From: Fasciola hepatica
Lineage: Eukaryota > Platyhelminthes > Trematoda > Plagiorchiida > Fasciolidae
DNA: 64,000 bases
Assembly (NCBI GenBank): GCA_948099385.1
Contig: CANUEZ040000203.1
Coordinates: forward strand, 2,294,001-2,358,000
Direction of reading: 5' to 3'
Below the pieces are notes generated by a model. It searched no databases and was not told the origin of the DNA. It was given only the letters and a program-made list of their open reading frames with translations. The position numbers were made by a program, and so were the translations under genes. Positions 22,485 through 36,523 of this stretch are shown piece after piece (position 1 is the first letter of the stretch; each line of letters starts with the position of its first letter).

Positions 22485-25400
22485 TTATGGGCCTAAGTAA
22501 AACCAAGGCATTCCCTTATGAACAATCCACACAGATTGCTCATACAATGCAATAGAGCAGTAGCAGAGTAGATTTGTATAATATGCTTCTCCATGCAGCT
22601 TGAACACTGAACTGACCATTGAAAATTATGGAAGCACTGCACAGCTGTTTGATCCGCTAAGGGAATCATGAGCATTGCACATGGACAGAGCCCACACGGG
22701 GACACGAACAAGGGTTGGGGTGAACGAATGTCAGTCGAACAACCAAACCACAAGGCTATCCGATATGGGTCTCAACGCTTTGTTCAACATATACACTACA
22801 TGATATAGCACAATCCCCAAATTCTCTTCGGCTTTCGCTTTCGCTTTGAACGGTAACAACCAAATTCTCGCACACCGATCCAATCCTATGTTCCATCACT
22901 TCTCTATTTATGGGCCTAAGTAAAACCAAGGCATTCCCTTATGAACAATCCACACAGATTGCTCATACAATGCAATAGAGCAGTAGCAGTGTAGATTTGT
23001 ATAATATGATTCTCCATGCAGCTTGAACACTGAACTGACCATTGAAAATGATGGAAGCACTGTACAGCTGATTGATCCGCTAAGGGAATCATGAGCATTG
23101 CACATGGACAGAGCCCACACGGGGACACGAACTAGGGTTGGGGTGAACGAATGTCAGTCGAACACCCAAACCACAAGGCTATCCGATATGGGTCTGAACG
23201 CTTTGTTCAACATATACACTACATGATATAGCACAATCCCCAAATTGGCTTCGGCTTTCGCTTTCGCTTTGAACGGTAACAACCAAATTCTCGCACACCG
23301 ATCCAATCCTATGTTCCATCACTTCTCTATTTATGGTCCTAAGTAAAACCAAGGCATTCCCTTATGAACAATCCACACAGATTGCTCATACAATGCAATA
23401 GAGCAGTAGCAGAGTAGATTTGTATAATGTGATTCTCCATTCAGCTTGAACACTGAACTGACCATTGAAAATGATGGAAGCACTGTACAGCTGATTGATC
23501 CGCTAAGGGAATCATGAGCATTGCACATGGACAGAGCCCACACAGGGGCACGAACAAGGGTTGGGGTGAACGAATGTCAGTCGAACACCAAACCACAAGG
23601 CTATCCGATATGGGTCTCAACGCTTTGTTCAACATATACACTACATGATATAGCACAATCCCCAAATTGGCTTCGGCTTTCGCTTTCGCTTTGAACGGTA
23701 ACAACCAAATTCTCGCACACCGATCCAATCCTATGTTAGATCACTTCTCTATTTATGGGCCTAAATAAAACCAAGGCATTCCCTTATGAACAATCCACAC
23801 AGATTGCTCATACAATGCAATAGAGCAGTAGCAGAGTAGATTTGTATAATGTGATTCTCCATGCAGTTTGAACACTGAACTGACCATTGAAAATTATGGA
23901 AGCACTGTACAGCTGTTTGATCCGCAAAGGGAATCATGAGCATTGCACATGGACAGAGCCCACACGGGGACACGAACTAGGGTTGGGGTGAACGAATGTC
24001 AGTCGAACACCCAAACCACAAGGCTATCCGATATGGGTCTCAACGCTTTGTTCAACATATACACTACATGATATAGCACAATCCCCAAATTGGCTTCGGC
24101 TTTCGCTTTCGCTTTCGCTTTGAACGGTAACAACCAAATTCTCGCACACCGATCCAATCCTATGTTAGATCAATTCTCTATTTATGGGCCTAAATAAAAC
24201 CAAGGCATTCCCTTATGAACAATCCACACAGATTGCTCATACAATGCAATAGAGCAGTAGCAGAGTAGATTTGTATAATATGATTCTCCATGCAGTTTGA
24301 ACACTGAACTGACCATTGAAAATTATGGAAGCACTGTACAGCTGTTTGATCCGCTAAGGGAATCATGAGCATTGCAAATGGACAGAGCCCACTCGGAGAC
24401 ACGAACAAGGGTTGGGGTGAACGAATGTCAGTCGAACACCCAAACCACAAGGCTATCCGATATGGGTCTGAACGCTTTGTTCAACATATACACTACATGA
24501 TAAAGCACAATCCCCAAATTGGCTTCGGCTTTCGCTTTCGCTTTGAACGGTAACAACCAAATTCTCGCACACCGATCCAATCCTATGTTCCATCACTTCT
24601 CTATTTATGGGCCTAAGTAAAACCAAGGCATTCCCTTATGAACAATCCACACAGATTGCTCATACAATGCAATAGAGCAGTAGCAGTGTAGATTTGTATA
24701 ATATGATTCTCCATGCAGCTTGAACACTGAACTGACCATTGAAAATGATGGAAGCACTGTACAGCTGTTTGATCCGCTAAGGGAATCATGAGCATTGCAC
24801 ATGGACAGAGCCCACTCGGAGACACGAACAAGGGTTGGGGTGAACGAATGTCAGTCGAACACCCAAACCACAAGGCTATCCGATATGGGTCCGAACGCTT
24901 TGTTCAACATATACACTACATGATAAAGCACAATCCCCAAATTGGCTTCGGCTTTCGCTTTCGCTTTGAACGGTAACAACCAAATTCTCACACACCGTTC
25001 CAATCCTATGTTCCATCACTTCTCTATTTATGGGCCTAAGTAAAACCAAGGCATTCCCTTATGAACAATCCACACAGATTGCTCATACAATGCAATAGAG
25101 CAGTAGCAGAGTAGATTTGTATAATATGATTCTCCATGCAGCTTGAACACTGAACTGACCATTGAAAATTATGGAAGCACTGCACAGCTGTTTGATCCGC
25201 TAAGGGAATCATGAGCATTGCACATGGACAGAGCCCACTCGGAGACACGAACAAGGGTTGGGGTGAACGAATGTCAGTCGAACACCCAAACCACAAGGCT
25301 ATCCGATATGGGTCCGAACGCTTTGTTCAACATATACACTACATGATATAGCACAATCCCCAAATTGGCTTCGGCTTTCGCTTTCGCTTTGAACGGTAAC

Positions 25401-26320
25401 AACCAAATTCTCACACACCGTTCCAATCCTATGTTCCATCACTTCTCTATTTATGGGCCTAAGTAAAACCAAGGCATTCCCTTATGAACAATCCACACAG
25501 ATTGCTCATACAATGCAATAGAGCAGTAGCAGAGTAGATTTGTATAATAGGATTCTCCATGCAGCTTGAACACTGAACTGACCATTGAAAATTATGGAAG
25601 CACTGCACAGCTGTTTGATCCGCTAAGGGAATCATGAGCATTGCACATGAACAGAGCCCACTCGGAGACACGAACAAGGGTTGGGGTGAACGAATGTCAG
25701 TCGATCACCCAAATCAAAAGGCTATCCGATATGGGTCTCAACGCTTTGTTCAACATATACACTACATGATATAGCACAATCCCCAAATTGGCTTCGGCTT
25801 TCGCTTTCGATTTCTCTTTCGCTTTCGCTTTGAACGGTAACAATCAAATTCTCGCACACCAATCCAATCCAATGTTCCATCACTTCTCTATTTATGGGCC
25901 TAAGTAAAACCAAGGCATTCCCTTATGAACAATCCACACAGATTGCTCATACAATGCAATAGAGCAGTAGCAGAGTAGATTTGTATAATATGATTCTCCA
26001 TGCAGCTTGAACACTGAACTGACCATTGAAAATGATGGAAGCACTGTACAGCTGTTTGATCCGCTAAGGGAATCATGAGCATTGCACATGGACAGAGCCC
26101 ACACAGGGACACGAACAAGGGTTGGGGTGAACGAATGTCAGTCGAACACCCAATCCACAAGGCTATCCGATATGGGTCTCAACGCTTTGTTCAACATATA
26201 CAATACATGATAAAGCACAATCCCCAAATTGGCTTCGGCTTTCGCTTTCGCTTTCGCTTTGAACGGTAACAACCAAATTCTCGCACACCGATCCAATCCT
26301 ATGTTCCATCACTTCTCTAT
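22485..26320. repeat. Nine mixed monomers
   Basis: Copies start at about 22485, 22908, 23331, 23753, 24182, 24605, 25028, 25451 and 25892. GATGG forms (GAAAATGATGGAAG), CAGTGTAGATTTG and GCAGTTTGAAC variants are interspersed. A 1 bp loss in AACACCAAACC appears near 23585, and the copy at 25451 contains the most irregular hexamer run of the window (25793-25835). Confidence 0.75.
25793..25835. repeat. Irregular expanded hexamer run
   Basis: The longest and most irregular TTTCGC-type run in the window. It has two ordinary copies, then TTTCGA and TTTCTC variants, then two more ordinary copies. It adds 18 bp to the monomer at 25451. Confidence 0.85.
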
Positions 26321-28024
26321 TTATGGGCCTAAGTAAAACCAATGCATTCCCTTATGAACAATCCACACAGATTGCTCATACAATGCAATAGAGCAGTAGC
26401 AGAGTAGATTTGTATAATATGATTCTCCATGCAGCTTGAACACTGAACTGACCATTGAAAATGATGGAAGCACTGTACAGCTGTTTGATCCGCTAAGGGA
26501 ATCATGAGCATTGCACATGGACAGAGCCCACACGGGGACACGAACAAGGGTTGGGGTGAAGGATTGTAATTCCAACCCCCAAAAGCCAAGGATATCCTAT
26601 ATGGGTCTGAACGCTTTGTTCAACATATACACTACATGATATAGCACAATCCCCAAATTGGCTTCGGCTTTCGCTTTCGCTTTCGCTTGAACGGTAACAA
26701 CCAAATTCTCGCACACCGATCCAATCCTATGTTCCATCACTTCTCTATGTATGGGCCCAAATAAAACCAAGGCATTCCCTCATGAACAATCCACACACAG
26801 ATTGCTCATACAATTCAATAGAGCAGTAGCAGAGTAGATTTGTATAATATGATTCTCCATGCAGCTTGAACACTGAACTGACCATTGAAAATTATGGAAG
26901 CACTATACAGCTGTTTGATCCGCTAAGGGAATCATGAGCATTGCACATGAACAGAGCCCACACGGGGACACGAACAAGGGTTGGGGTGAACGAATGCCAG
27001 TCGAACACCCAAACCACAAGGCTATCCCATATGGGACTGAAAGCTTTGTTCAACATATACACTACATGATATAGCACAATCCCCAAATTGGCTTCGGCTT
27101 TCGCTTTCGCTTTGAACGGTAACAACCAAATTCTCGCACACCGATCCAATCCTATGTTCCATCACTTCTCTATTTATGGGCCTAAGTAAAACCAAGGCAT
27201 TCCCTTATGAACAATCCACACAGATTGCTCATACAATGCAATGGAGCAGTAGCAGAGTAGATTTGTATAATATGATTCTCCATGCAGCTTGAACACTGAA
27301 CTGACCATTGAAAATTATGGAAGCACTGCACAGCTGTTTGATCCGCTAAGGGAATCATGAGCATTGCACATGGACAGAGCCCACTCTGAGACACGAACAA
27401 GGGTTGGGGTGAACGAATGTCAGTCGAACAACCAAACCACAAGGCTATCCGATATCGGTCTCAACGCTTTGTTCAACATATACACTACATGATATAGCAC
27501 AATCCCCAAATTGGCTTCGGCTTTCGCTTTCGCTTTGAACGGTAACAACCAAATTCTCGCACACCGATCCAATCCTATGTTCCATCACTTCTCTATTTAT
27601 GGGCCTAAGTAAAACCAAGGCATTCCCTTATGAACAATCCACACAGATTGCTCATACAATGCAATAGAGCAGTAGCAGTGTAGATTTGTATAATATGATT
27701 CTCCATGCAGCTTGAACACTGAACTGACCATTGAAAATGATGGAAGCACTGTACAGCTGTTTGATCCGCTAAGGGAATCATGAGCATTGCACATGGACAG
27801 AGCCCACACGAGGACACGAACAAGGGTTGGGGTGAACGAATATCAGTCGAACGCCCAAATCACAAGGCTATCCGATATGGGTCTGAACGCTTTGTTCAAC
27901 ATATACACTACATGATGTAGCACAATCCCCAAATTGGCTTCGGCTTTCGCTTTCGCTTTCGCTTGAACGGTAACAACCAAATTCTCGCACACCGATCCAA
28001 TCCTATGTTCCATCACTTCTCTAT
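26321..28024. repeat. Four-monomer block, tandem copy 1 (~1.70 kb)
   Basis: Monomers start at 26321 (C-type window, hexamer run with a lost T), 26750 (ACTATACAGC, GAATGCCAG, GGGACTGAAAGC), 27174 (ATGCAATGGAGC, CACTCTGAGAC) and 27597 (CAGTGTAGATTTG, GATGG). The same order of variants follows in the next 1.70 kb. Confidence 0.85.
26558..26614. other. C-type variable-window cassette
   Basis: C cassette within the first tandem four-monomer block; followed by TCTGAACGC. Confidence 0.75.
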
Positions 28025-29726
28025 GTATGGGCCCAAATAAAACCAAGGCATTCCCTCATGAACAATCCACACACAGATTGCTCATACAATTCAATAGAGC
28101 AGTAGCAGAGTAGATTTGTATAATATGATTCTCTATGCAGCTTGAACACTGAACTGACCATTGAAAATTATGGAAGCACTGTACAGCTGTTTGATCCGCT
28201 AAGGGAATCATGAGCATTGCACATGGACAGAGCCCACACGGGGACACGAACAAGGGTTGGGGTGAAGGATTGTAATTCCAACCCCCAAAAGCCAAGGATA
28301 TCCTATATGTGTCTGAACGCTTTGTTCAACATATACACTACATGATATAGCACAATCCCCAAATTGGCTTCGGCTTTCGCTTTCGCTTTCGCTTGAACGG
28401 TAACAACCAAATTCTCGCACACCGATCCAATCCTATGTTCCATCACTTCTCTATGTATGGGCCCAAATAAAACCAAGGCATTCCCTCATGAACAATCCAC
28501 ACACAGATTGCTCATACAATTCAATAGAGCAGTAGCAGAGTAGATTTGTATAATATGATTCTCCATGCAGCTTGAACACTGAACTGACCAATGAAAATTA
28601 TGGAAGCACTATACAGCTGTTTGATCCGCTAAGGGAATCATGAGCATTGCACATGAACAGAGCCCACACGGGGACACGAACAAGGGTTGGGGTGAACGAA
28701 TGCCAGTCGAACACCCAAACCACAAGGCTATCCCATATGGGACTGAAAGCTTTGTTCAACATATACACTACATGATATAGCACAATCCCCAAATTGGCTT
28801 CGGCTTTCGCTTTCGCTTTGAACGGTAACAACCAAATTCTCGCACACCGATCCAATCCTATGTTCCATCACTTCTCTATTTATATGGGCCTAAGTAAAAC
28901 CAAGGCATTCCCTTATGAACAATCCACACAGATTGCTCATACAATGCAATGGAGCAGTAGCAGAGTAGATTTGTATAATATGATTCTCCATGCAGCTTGA
29001 ACACTGAACTGACCATTGAAAATGATGGAAGCACTGTACAGCTGTTTGATCCGCTAAGGGAATCATGAGCATTGCACATGGACAGAGCCCACTCTGAGAC
29101 ACGAACAAGGGTTGGGGTGAACGAATGTCAGTCGAACACCCAAACCACAAGGCTATCCGATATCGGTCTCAACGCTTTGTTCAACATATACACTACATGA
29201 TATAGCACAATCCCCAAATTGGCTTCGGCTTTCGCTTTCGCTTTGAACGGTAACAACCAAATTCTCGCACACCGATCCAATCCTATGTTCCATCACTTCT
29301 CTATTTATGGGCCTAAGTAAAACCAAGGCATTCCCTTATGAACAATCCACACAGATTGCTCATACAATGCAATAGAGCAGTAGCAGTGTAGATTTGTATA
29401 ATATGATTCTCCATGCAGCTTGAACACTGAACTGACCATTGAAAATGATGGAAGCACTGTACAGCTGTTTGATCCGCTAAGGGAATCATGAGCATTGCAC
29501 ATGGACAGAGCCCACACAGGGGCACGAACAAGGGTTGGGGTGAACGAATGTCAGTCGAACACCAAACCACAAGGCTATCCGATATGGGTCTGAACGCTTT
29601 GTTCAACATATACACTACATGATATAGCACAATCCCCAAATTGGCTTCGGCTTTCGCTTTCGCTTTGAACGGTAACAACCAAATTCTCGCACACCGATCC
29701 AATCCTATGTTCCATCACTTCTCTAT
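28025..29726. repeat. Four-monomer block, tandem copy 2 (~1.70 kb)
   Basis: It repeats the variant order of 26321-28024 at an offset of about 1704-1708 bp: C-type window with lost T, ACTATACAGC, ATGCAATGGAGC with CACTCTGAGAC, then CAGTGTAGATTTG. TATATGGGCC first appears here, at the start of the copy near 28882. The last monomer differs from its sister by AACACCAAACC and ACAGGGGCACG. Confidence 0.85.
28264..28320. other. C-type variable-window cassette
   Basis: C cassette within the second tandem four-monomer block, with the private change CTATATGTGTC. Confidence 0.75.
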
Positions 29727-30571
29727 TTATGGGCCTAAATAAAACCAAGGCATTCCCTTATGAACAATCCCCACAGATTGCTCATACAATGCAATAGAGC
29801 AGTAGCAGAGTAGATTTGTATAATATGATTCTCCATGCAGTTTGAACACTGAACTGAACATTGAAAATTATGGAAGCACTGTACAGCTGTTTGACCCGCT
29901 AAGGGAATCATGAGCATTGCACATGGACAGAGCCCACACGAGGACACGAACAAGGGTTGGGGTGAACGAATATCAGTCGAACACCCAAACCACAAGGCTA
30001 TCCGATATGGGTCTCAACGCTTTGTTCAACATATACACTACATGATATAGCACAATCCCCAAATTGGCTTCGGCTTTCGCTTTCGCTTTGAACGGTAACA
30101 ACCAAATTCTCGCACACCGATCCAATCCTATGTTCCATCACTTCTCTATTTATGGGCCTCAGTAAAACCAAGGCATTCCCTTATGAACAATCCACACAGA
30201 TTGCTCATACAATGCAATGGAGCAGTAGCAGTGTAGATTTGTATAATATGATTCTCCATGCAGCTTGAACACTGAACTGACCATTGAAAATGATGGAAGC
30301 ACTGTACAGCTGTTTGATCCGCTAAGGGAATCATGAGCATTGCACATGGACAGAGCCCACACAGGGACACGAACAAGGGTTGGGGTGAACGAATGTCAGT
30401 CGAACACCAAACCACAAGGCTATCCGATATGGGTCTGAACGCTTTGTTCAACATATACACTACATGATATAGCACAATCCCCAAATTGGCTTCGGCTTTC
30501 GCTTTCGCTTTGAACGGTAACAACCAAATTCTCGCACACCGATCCAATCCTATGTTCCATCACTTCTCTAT
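29727..30571. repeat. Two mixed monomers
   Basis: Copies start at 29727 (CAATCCCCACAG, GCAGTTTGAAC, GAACATTGAAAA, TTTGACCCGC) and 30150 (GGGCCTCAGTAAAAC, CAGTGTAGATTTG). The first shares its front half with the copies at 30572 and 34400. Confidence 0.75.
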
Positions 30572-33126
30572 TTATGGGCCTAAATAAAACCAAGGCATTC
30601 CCTTATGAACAATCCCCACAGATTGCTCATACAATGCAATAGAGCAGTAGCAGAGTAGATTTGTATAATATGATTCTCCATGCAGTTTGAACACTGAACT
30701 GAACATTGAAAATTATGGAAGCACTGTACAGCTGTTTGATCCGCTAAGGGAATCATGAGCATTACACATGGACAGAGCCCACTCGGAGACACGAACAAGG
30801 GTTGGGGTGAACGAATGTCAGTGGAACACCTAAGACACAAGGCTATCCGATATCGGTCTCAACGCTTTGTTCAACATATACACTACATGATATAGCACAA
30901 TCCCCAAATTGGCTTCGGCTTTCGCTTTCGCTTTGAACGGTAACAACCAAATTCTCGCACACCGATCCAATCTTATGTTCCATCACTTCTCTATTTATGG
31001 GCCTAAGTAAAACCAAGGCATTCCCTTATGAACAATCCACACACAGATTGCTCATACAATGCAATAGGTCAGTAGCAGAGTAGATTTGTATAATGTGATT
31101 CTCCATGCAGCTTGAACACTGAACTGACCATTGAAAATTATGGAAGCACTGTACAGCTGATTGATCCGCTAAGGGAATCATGAGCATTGCACATGGACAG
31201 AGCCCACACAGGGAAACGAACAAGGGTTGGGGTGAACGAATGTCAGTCGAACACCCAAACCACAAGGCTATCCCATATGGGTCTGAACGCTTTATTAAAC
31301 ATATACACTACATGATATAGCACAATCCCCAAATTGGCTTCGGCTTTCGCTTTCGCTTTGAACGGTAACAACTAAATTCTCGCACACCGATCCAATCCTA
31401 TGTTCCATCACTTCTCTATTTATGGGCCTAAGTAAAACCAATGCAATCCCTTATGAACAATCCACACAGATTGCTCATACAATGCAATAGAGCAGTAGCA
31501 GAGTAGATTTCTATAATATGATTCTCCATGCAGTTTGAACACTGAACTGAACATTGAAAATTATGGAAGCACTGTACAGCTGTTTGATCCGCTAAGGGAA
31601 TCATGAGCATTGCACATGGACAGAGCCCACACAGGGACACGAACAAGGCTTGGGGTGAACGAATGTCAGTCGAACACCCAAACCACAAGGCTATCCCATA
31701 TGGGTCTCAAAGCTTTGTTCAACATTTACAATACATGATATAGCACAATCCCCAAATTGGCTTCGGCTTTCGCTTTCGCTTTGAACGGTAACAACCAAAT
31801 TCTCGCACACCGATCCAATCCTATGGTCCATCACTTCTCTATTTATGGGCCTAAATAAAACCAAGGCATTCCCTTATGAACAATCCACACAGATTGCTCA
31901 TACAATGCAATAGAGCAGTAGCAGAGTAGATTTGTATAATATGATTCTCCATGCAGCTTGAACACTGAACTGACCATTGAAAATTATGGAAGCACTGTAC
32001 AGCTGTTTGATCCGCTAAGGGAATCATGAGCATTGCACATGGACAGAGCCCACTCGGAGACACGAACAAGGGTTGGGGTGAACGAATGTCAGTGGAACAC
32101 CTAAGACACAAGGCTATCCGATATCGGTCTCAACGCTTTGTTCAACATATACACTACATGATATAGCACAATCCCCAAATTCTCTTCGGCTTTCGCTTTC
32201 GCTTTGAACGGTAACAACCAAATTCTCGCACACCGATCCAATCCTATGTTCCATCACTTCTCTATTTATATGGTCCTAAGTAAAACCAAGGCATTCCCTT
32301 ATGAACAATTCACACAGATTGCTCATACAATGCAATAGAGCAGTAGCAGAGTAGATTTGTATAATATGATTCTCCATGCAGCTTGAACACTGAACTGACC
32401 ATTGAAAATTATGGAAGCACTGTACAGCTGATTGATCCGCTAAGGGAATCATGAGCATTGCACATGGACAGAGCCCACACAGGGACACGAACAAGGGTTG
32501 GGGTGAACGAATGTCAGTCGAACACCAAACCACAAGGCTATCCGATATGGGTCTGAACGCTTTGTTCAACATATACACTACATGATATAGCACAATCCCC
32601 ATATTGGCTTCGGCTTTCGCTTTCGCTTTGAACGGTAACAACCAAATTCTCGCACAACGATCCAATCCTATGTTTCATCACTTCTCTATTTATGGGCCTA
32701 AATAAAACCAAGGCATTCCCTTATGAACAATCCACACACAGATTGCTCATACAATGCAATAGAGCAGTAGCAGAGTAGATTTGTATAATATGATTCTTCA
32801 TGCAGGGTGTCCACGGAACTGACCATTGAAAATTATGGAAGCACTGTACCGCTGTTTGATCCGCTAAGGGAATCATGAGCATTGCACATGGACAGAGCCC
32901 ACTCGGAGACACGAACAAGGGTTGGGGTGAACGAATGTCAGTCGAACACCCAAACCACAAGGCTATCCGATATGGGTCTCAACGCTTTGTTCAACATATA
33001 CACTACATGATATAGCACAATCCCCAAATTGGCTTCGGCTTTCGCTTTCGCTTTCGCTTTCGCTTTGAACGGTAACAACCAAATTCTCGCACACCGATCC
33101 AATCTTATGTTCCATCACTTCTCTAT
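30572..33126. repeat. Large block duplication D, copy 1 (six monomers)
   Basis: It includes in order: ATTACACATGG with GTGGAACACCTAAG; GTATAATGTGATTC; TTTCTATAATATG with AATGCAATCC; a further GTGGAACACCTAAG copy (31843); TATATGGTCC (32268); and ATTCTTCATGCAG with GTACCGCTG (32692). All but the fourth recur in order from 34400. The copy at 32692 also has an odd GCAGGGTGTCCACGG and a four-copy hexamer run. Confidence 0.8.
33033..33070. repeat. Expanded hexamer run, four TTTCGC copies
   Basis: Two TTTCGC hexamers more than the common state. It lies at the end of the monomer at 32692. Confidence 0.85.
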
Positions 33127-33971
33127 TTATGGGCCTAAGTAAAACCAAGGCATTCCCTTATGAACAATCCACACAGATTGCTCATACAATGCAATAGAGC
33201 AGTAGCAGAGTAGATTTGGATAATATGATTCTCCATGCAGCTTGAACACTGAACTGACCATTGAAAATGATGGAAGCACTGTACAGCTGTTTGATCCGCT
33301 AAGGGAATCATGAGCATTGCACATGGACAGAGCCCACACGGGGACACGAACAAGGGTTGGGGTGAACCAATGTCAGTCGAACACCCAAACCACAAAGCTA
33401 TCCGATATGGGTCTGGAAGCTTTGTTCAACATATACAATACAGGATATAGCACAATACCCAAATTGGCTTCGGCTTTCGCTTTCGCTTTGAACGGTAACA
33501 ACCAAATTCTCGCACATGATCCAATCCTATGTTCCATCACTTCTCTATTTATGGGCCTAAATAAAACCAAGGCATTCCCTTATGAACAATCCACACAGAT
33601 TGCTCATACAATGCAATAGAGCAGTAGCAGAGTAGATTTGGATAATATGATTCTCCATGCAGCTTGAACACTGAACTGACCATTGAAAATGATGGAAGCA
33701 CTGTACAGCTGTTTGATCCGCTAAGGGAATCATGAGCATTGCACATGGACAGAGCCCACACGGGGACACGAACAAGGGTTGGGGTGAACGAATGTCAGTC
33801 GAACACCCAAACCACAAAGCTATCCGATATGGGTCTCAACGCTTTGTTCAACATTTACAATACATGATATAGCACAATCCCCAAATTCTCTTCGGCTTTC
33901 ACTTTGGCTTTGAACGGTAACAACCAAATTCTCGCACACCGATCCAATCTTATGTTCCATCACTTCTCTAT
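33127..33971. repeat. Adjacent near-identical monomer pair
   Basis: Copies at 33127 and 33549 share TTTGGATAATATG, GATGG and CAAAGCTATCC, seen together nowhere else in the window, so one is a direct tandem duplicate of the other. The first ends with CACATGATCC (a 2 bp loss). The second ends with a degraded hexamer run, TTTCACTTTGGCTTTG. Confidence 0.8.
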
Positions 33972-34399
33972 TTATGGGCCTAAATAAAACCAAGGCATTC
34001 CCTTATGAACAATCCCTACAGATTGCTCATACAATGCAATAGAGCAGTAGCAGAGTAGATTTGTATAATATGATTCTCCATGCAGTTTGAACACTGAACT
34101 GACCATTGAAAATTATGGAAGCACTGTACAGCTGTTTGATCCGCTAAGGGAATCATGAGCATTGCACATGGACAGAGCCCACTCGGAGACACGAACAAGG
34201 GTTGGGGTGAACGAATGTCAGTCGAACACCAAACCACAAGGCTATCCCATATGGGTCTCAAAGCTTTGTTCAACATTTACAATACATGATATAGCACAAT
34301 CCCCAAATTGGCTTCGGCTTTCGCTTTCGCTTTCGCTTTGAACGGTAACAACCAAATTCTCGCACACCGATCCAATCCTATGTTAGATAACTTCTCTAT
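33972..34399. repeat. Single mixed monomer before block D copy 2
   Basis: It carries CAATCCCTACAG, GCAGTTTGAAC, AACACCAAACC (1 bp loss), three TTTCGC copies and ATGTTAGATAAC. The last resembles ATGTTAGATCA near 23734 and 24170. Confidence 0.75.
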
Positions 34400-36523
34400 T
34401 TATGGGCCTAAATAAAACCAAGGCATTCCCTTATGAACAATCCCCACAGATTGCTCATACAATGCAATAGAGCAGTAGCAGAGTAGATTTGTATAATATG
34501 ATTCTCCATGCAGTTTGAACACTGAACTGACCATTGAAAATTATGGAAGCACTGTACAGCTGTTTGATCCGCTAAGGGAATCATGAGCATTACACATGGA
34601 CAGAGCCCACTCGGAGACACGAACAAGGGTTGGGGTGAACGAATGTCAGTGGAACACCTAAGACACAAGGCTATCCGATATCGGTCTCAACGCTTTGTTC
34701 AACATATACACTACATGATATAGCACAATCCCCAAATTGGCTTCGGCTTTCGCTTTCGCTTTGAACGGTAACAACCAAATTCTCGCACACCGATCCAATC
34801 TTATGTTCCATCACTTCTCTATTTATGGGCCTAAGTAAAACCAAGGCATTCCCTTATGAACAATCCACACACAGATTGCTCATACAATGCAATAGAGCAG
34901 TAGCAGAGTAGATTTGTATAATGTGATTCTCCATGCAGCTTGAACACTGAACTGACCATTGAAAATTATGGAAGCACTGTACAGCTGATTGATCCGCTAA
35001 GGGAATCATGAGCATTGCACATGGACAGAGCCCACACAGGGAAACGAACAAGGGTTGGGGTGAACGAATGTCAGTCGAACACCCAAACCACAAGGCTATC
35101 CCATATGGGTCTGAACGCTTTATTCAACATATACACTACATGATATAGCACAATCCCCAAATTGGCTTCGGCTTTCGCTTTCGCTTTGAACGGTAACAAC
35201 CAAATTCTCGCACACCGATCCAATCCTATGTTCCATCACTTCTCTATTTATGGGCCTAAGTAAAACCAATGCAATCCCTTATGAACAATCCACACAGATC
35301 GCTCATACAATGCAATAGAGCAGTAGCAGAGTAGATTTCTATAATATGATTCTCCATGCAGTTTGAACACTGAACTGAACATTGAAAATTATGGAAGCAC
35401 TGTACAGCTGTTTGATCCGCTAAGGGAATCATGAGCATTGCACATGGACAGAGCCCACTCGGAGACACGAACAAGGGTTGGGGTGAACGAATGTCAGTCG
35501 AACACCCAAACCACAAGGCTATCCCATATGGGTCTCAAAGCTTTGTTCAACATATACACTACATGATAAAGCACAATCCCCTAATTGGCTTCGGCTTTCG
35601 CTTTCGCTTTCGCTTTGAACGGTAACAACCAAATTCTCGCACACCGATCCAATCCTATGTTCCATCACTTCTCTATTTATATGGTCCTAAGTAAAACCAA
35701 GGCATTCCCTTATGAACAATCCACACAGATTGCTCATACAATGCAATAGAGCAGTAGCGGAGTAGATTTGTATAATATGATTCTCCATGCAGCTTGAACA
35801 CTGAACTGACCATTGAAAATTATGGAAGCACTGTACAGCTGATTGATCCGCTAAGGGAATCATGAGCATTGCACATGGACAGAGCCCACACAGGGAAACG
35901 AACAAGGGTTGGGGTGAACGAATGTCAGTCGAACACCAAACCACAAGGCTATCCCATATGGGTCTCAACGCTTTGTTCAACATATACACTACATGATATA
36001 GCACAATCCCCAAATTGGCTTCGGCTTTCGCTTTCGCTTTGAACGGTAACAACCAAATTCTCGCACAACGATCCAATCCTATGTTTCATCACTTCTCTAT
36101 TTATGGGCCTAAATAAAACCAAGGCATTCCCTTATGAACAATCCCCACAGATTGCTCATACAATGCAATAGAGCAGTAGCAGAGTAGATTTGTATAATAT
36201 GATTCTTCATGCAGCTTGAACACTGAACTGACCATTGAAAATGATTGAAGCACTGTACCGCTGTTTGATCCGCTAAGGGGATCATGAGCATTGCACATGG
36301 ACAGAGCCCACTCGGAGACACGAACAAGGGTTGGGGTGAACGAATGTCAGTCGAACACCCAAACCACAAGGCTATCCGATATGGGTCTCAACGCTTTGTT
36401 CAACATATACACTACATGATATAGCACAATCCCCAAATTGGCTTCGGCTTTCGCTTTCGCTTTGAACGGTAACAACCAAATTCTCGCACACCGATCCAAT
36501 CCTATGTTCCATCACTTCTCTAT
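34400..36523. repeat. Large block duplication D, copy 2 (five monomers, one missing)
   Basis: The first three monomers match 30572, 30995 and 31420 at a constant offset of 3828 bp. The copy starting near 35677 (TATATGGTCC) then matches 32268, and the one at 36101 (ATTCTTCATGCAG, GTACCGCTG) matches 32692. The equivalent of the monomer at 31843 is missing, so the offset drops by one monomer. Confidence 0.8.
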
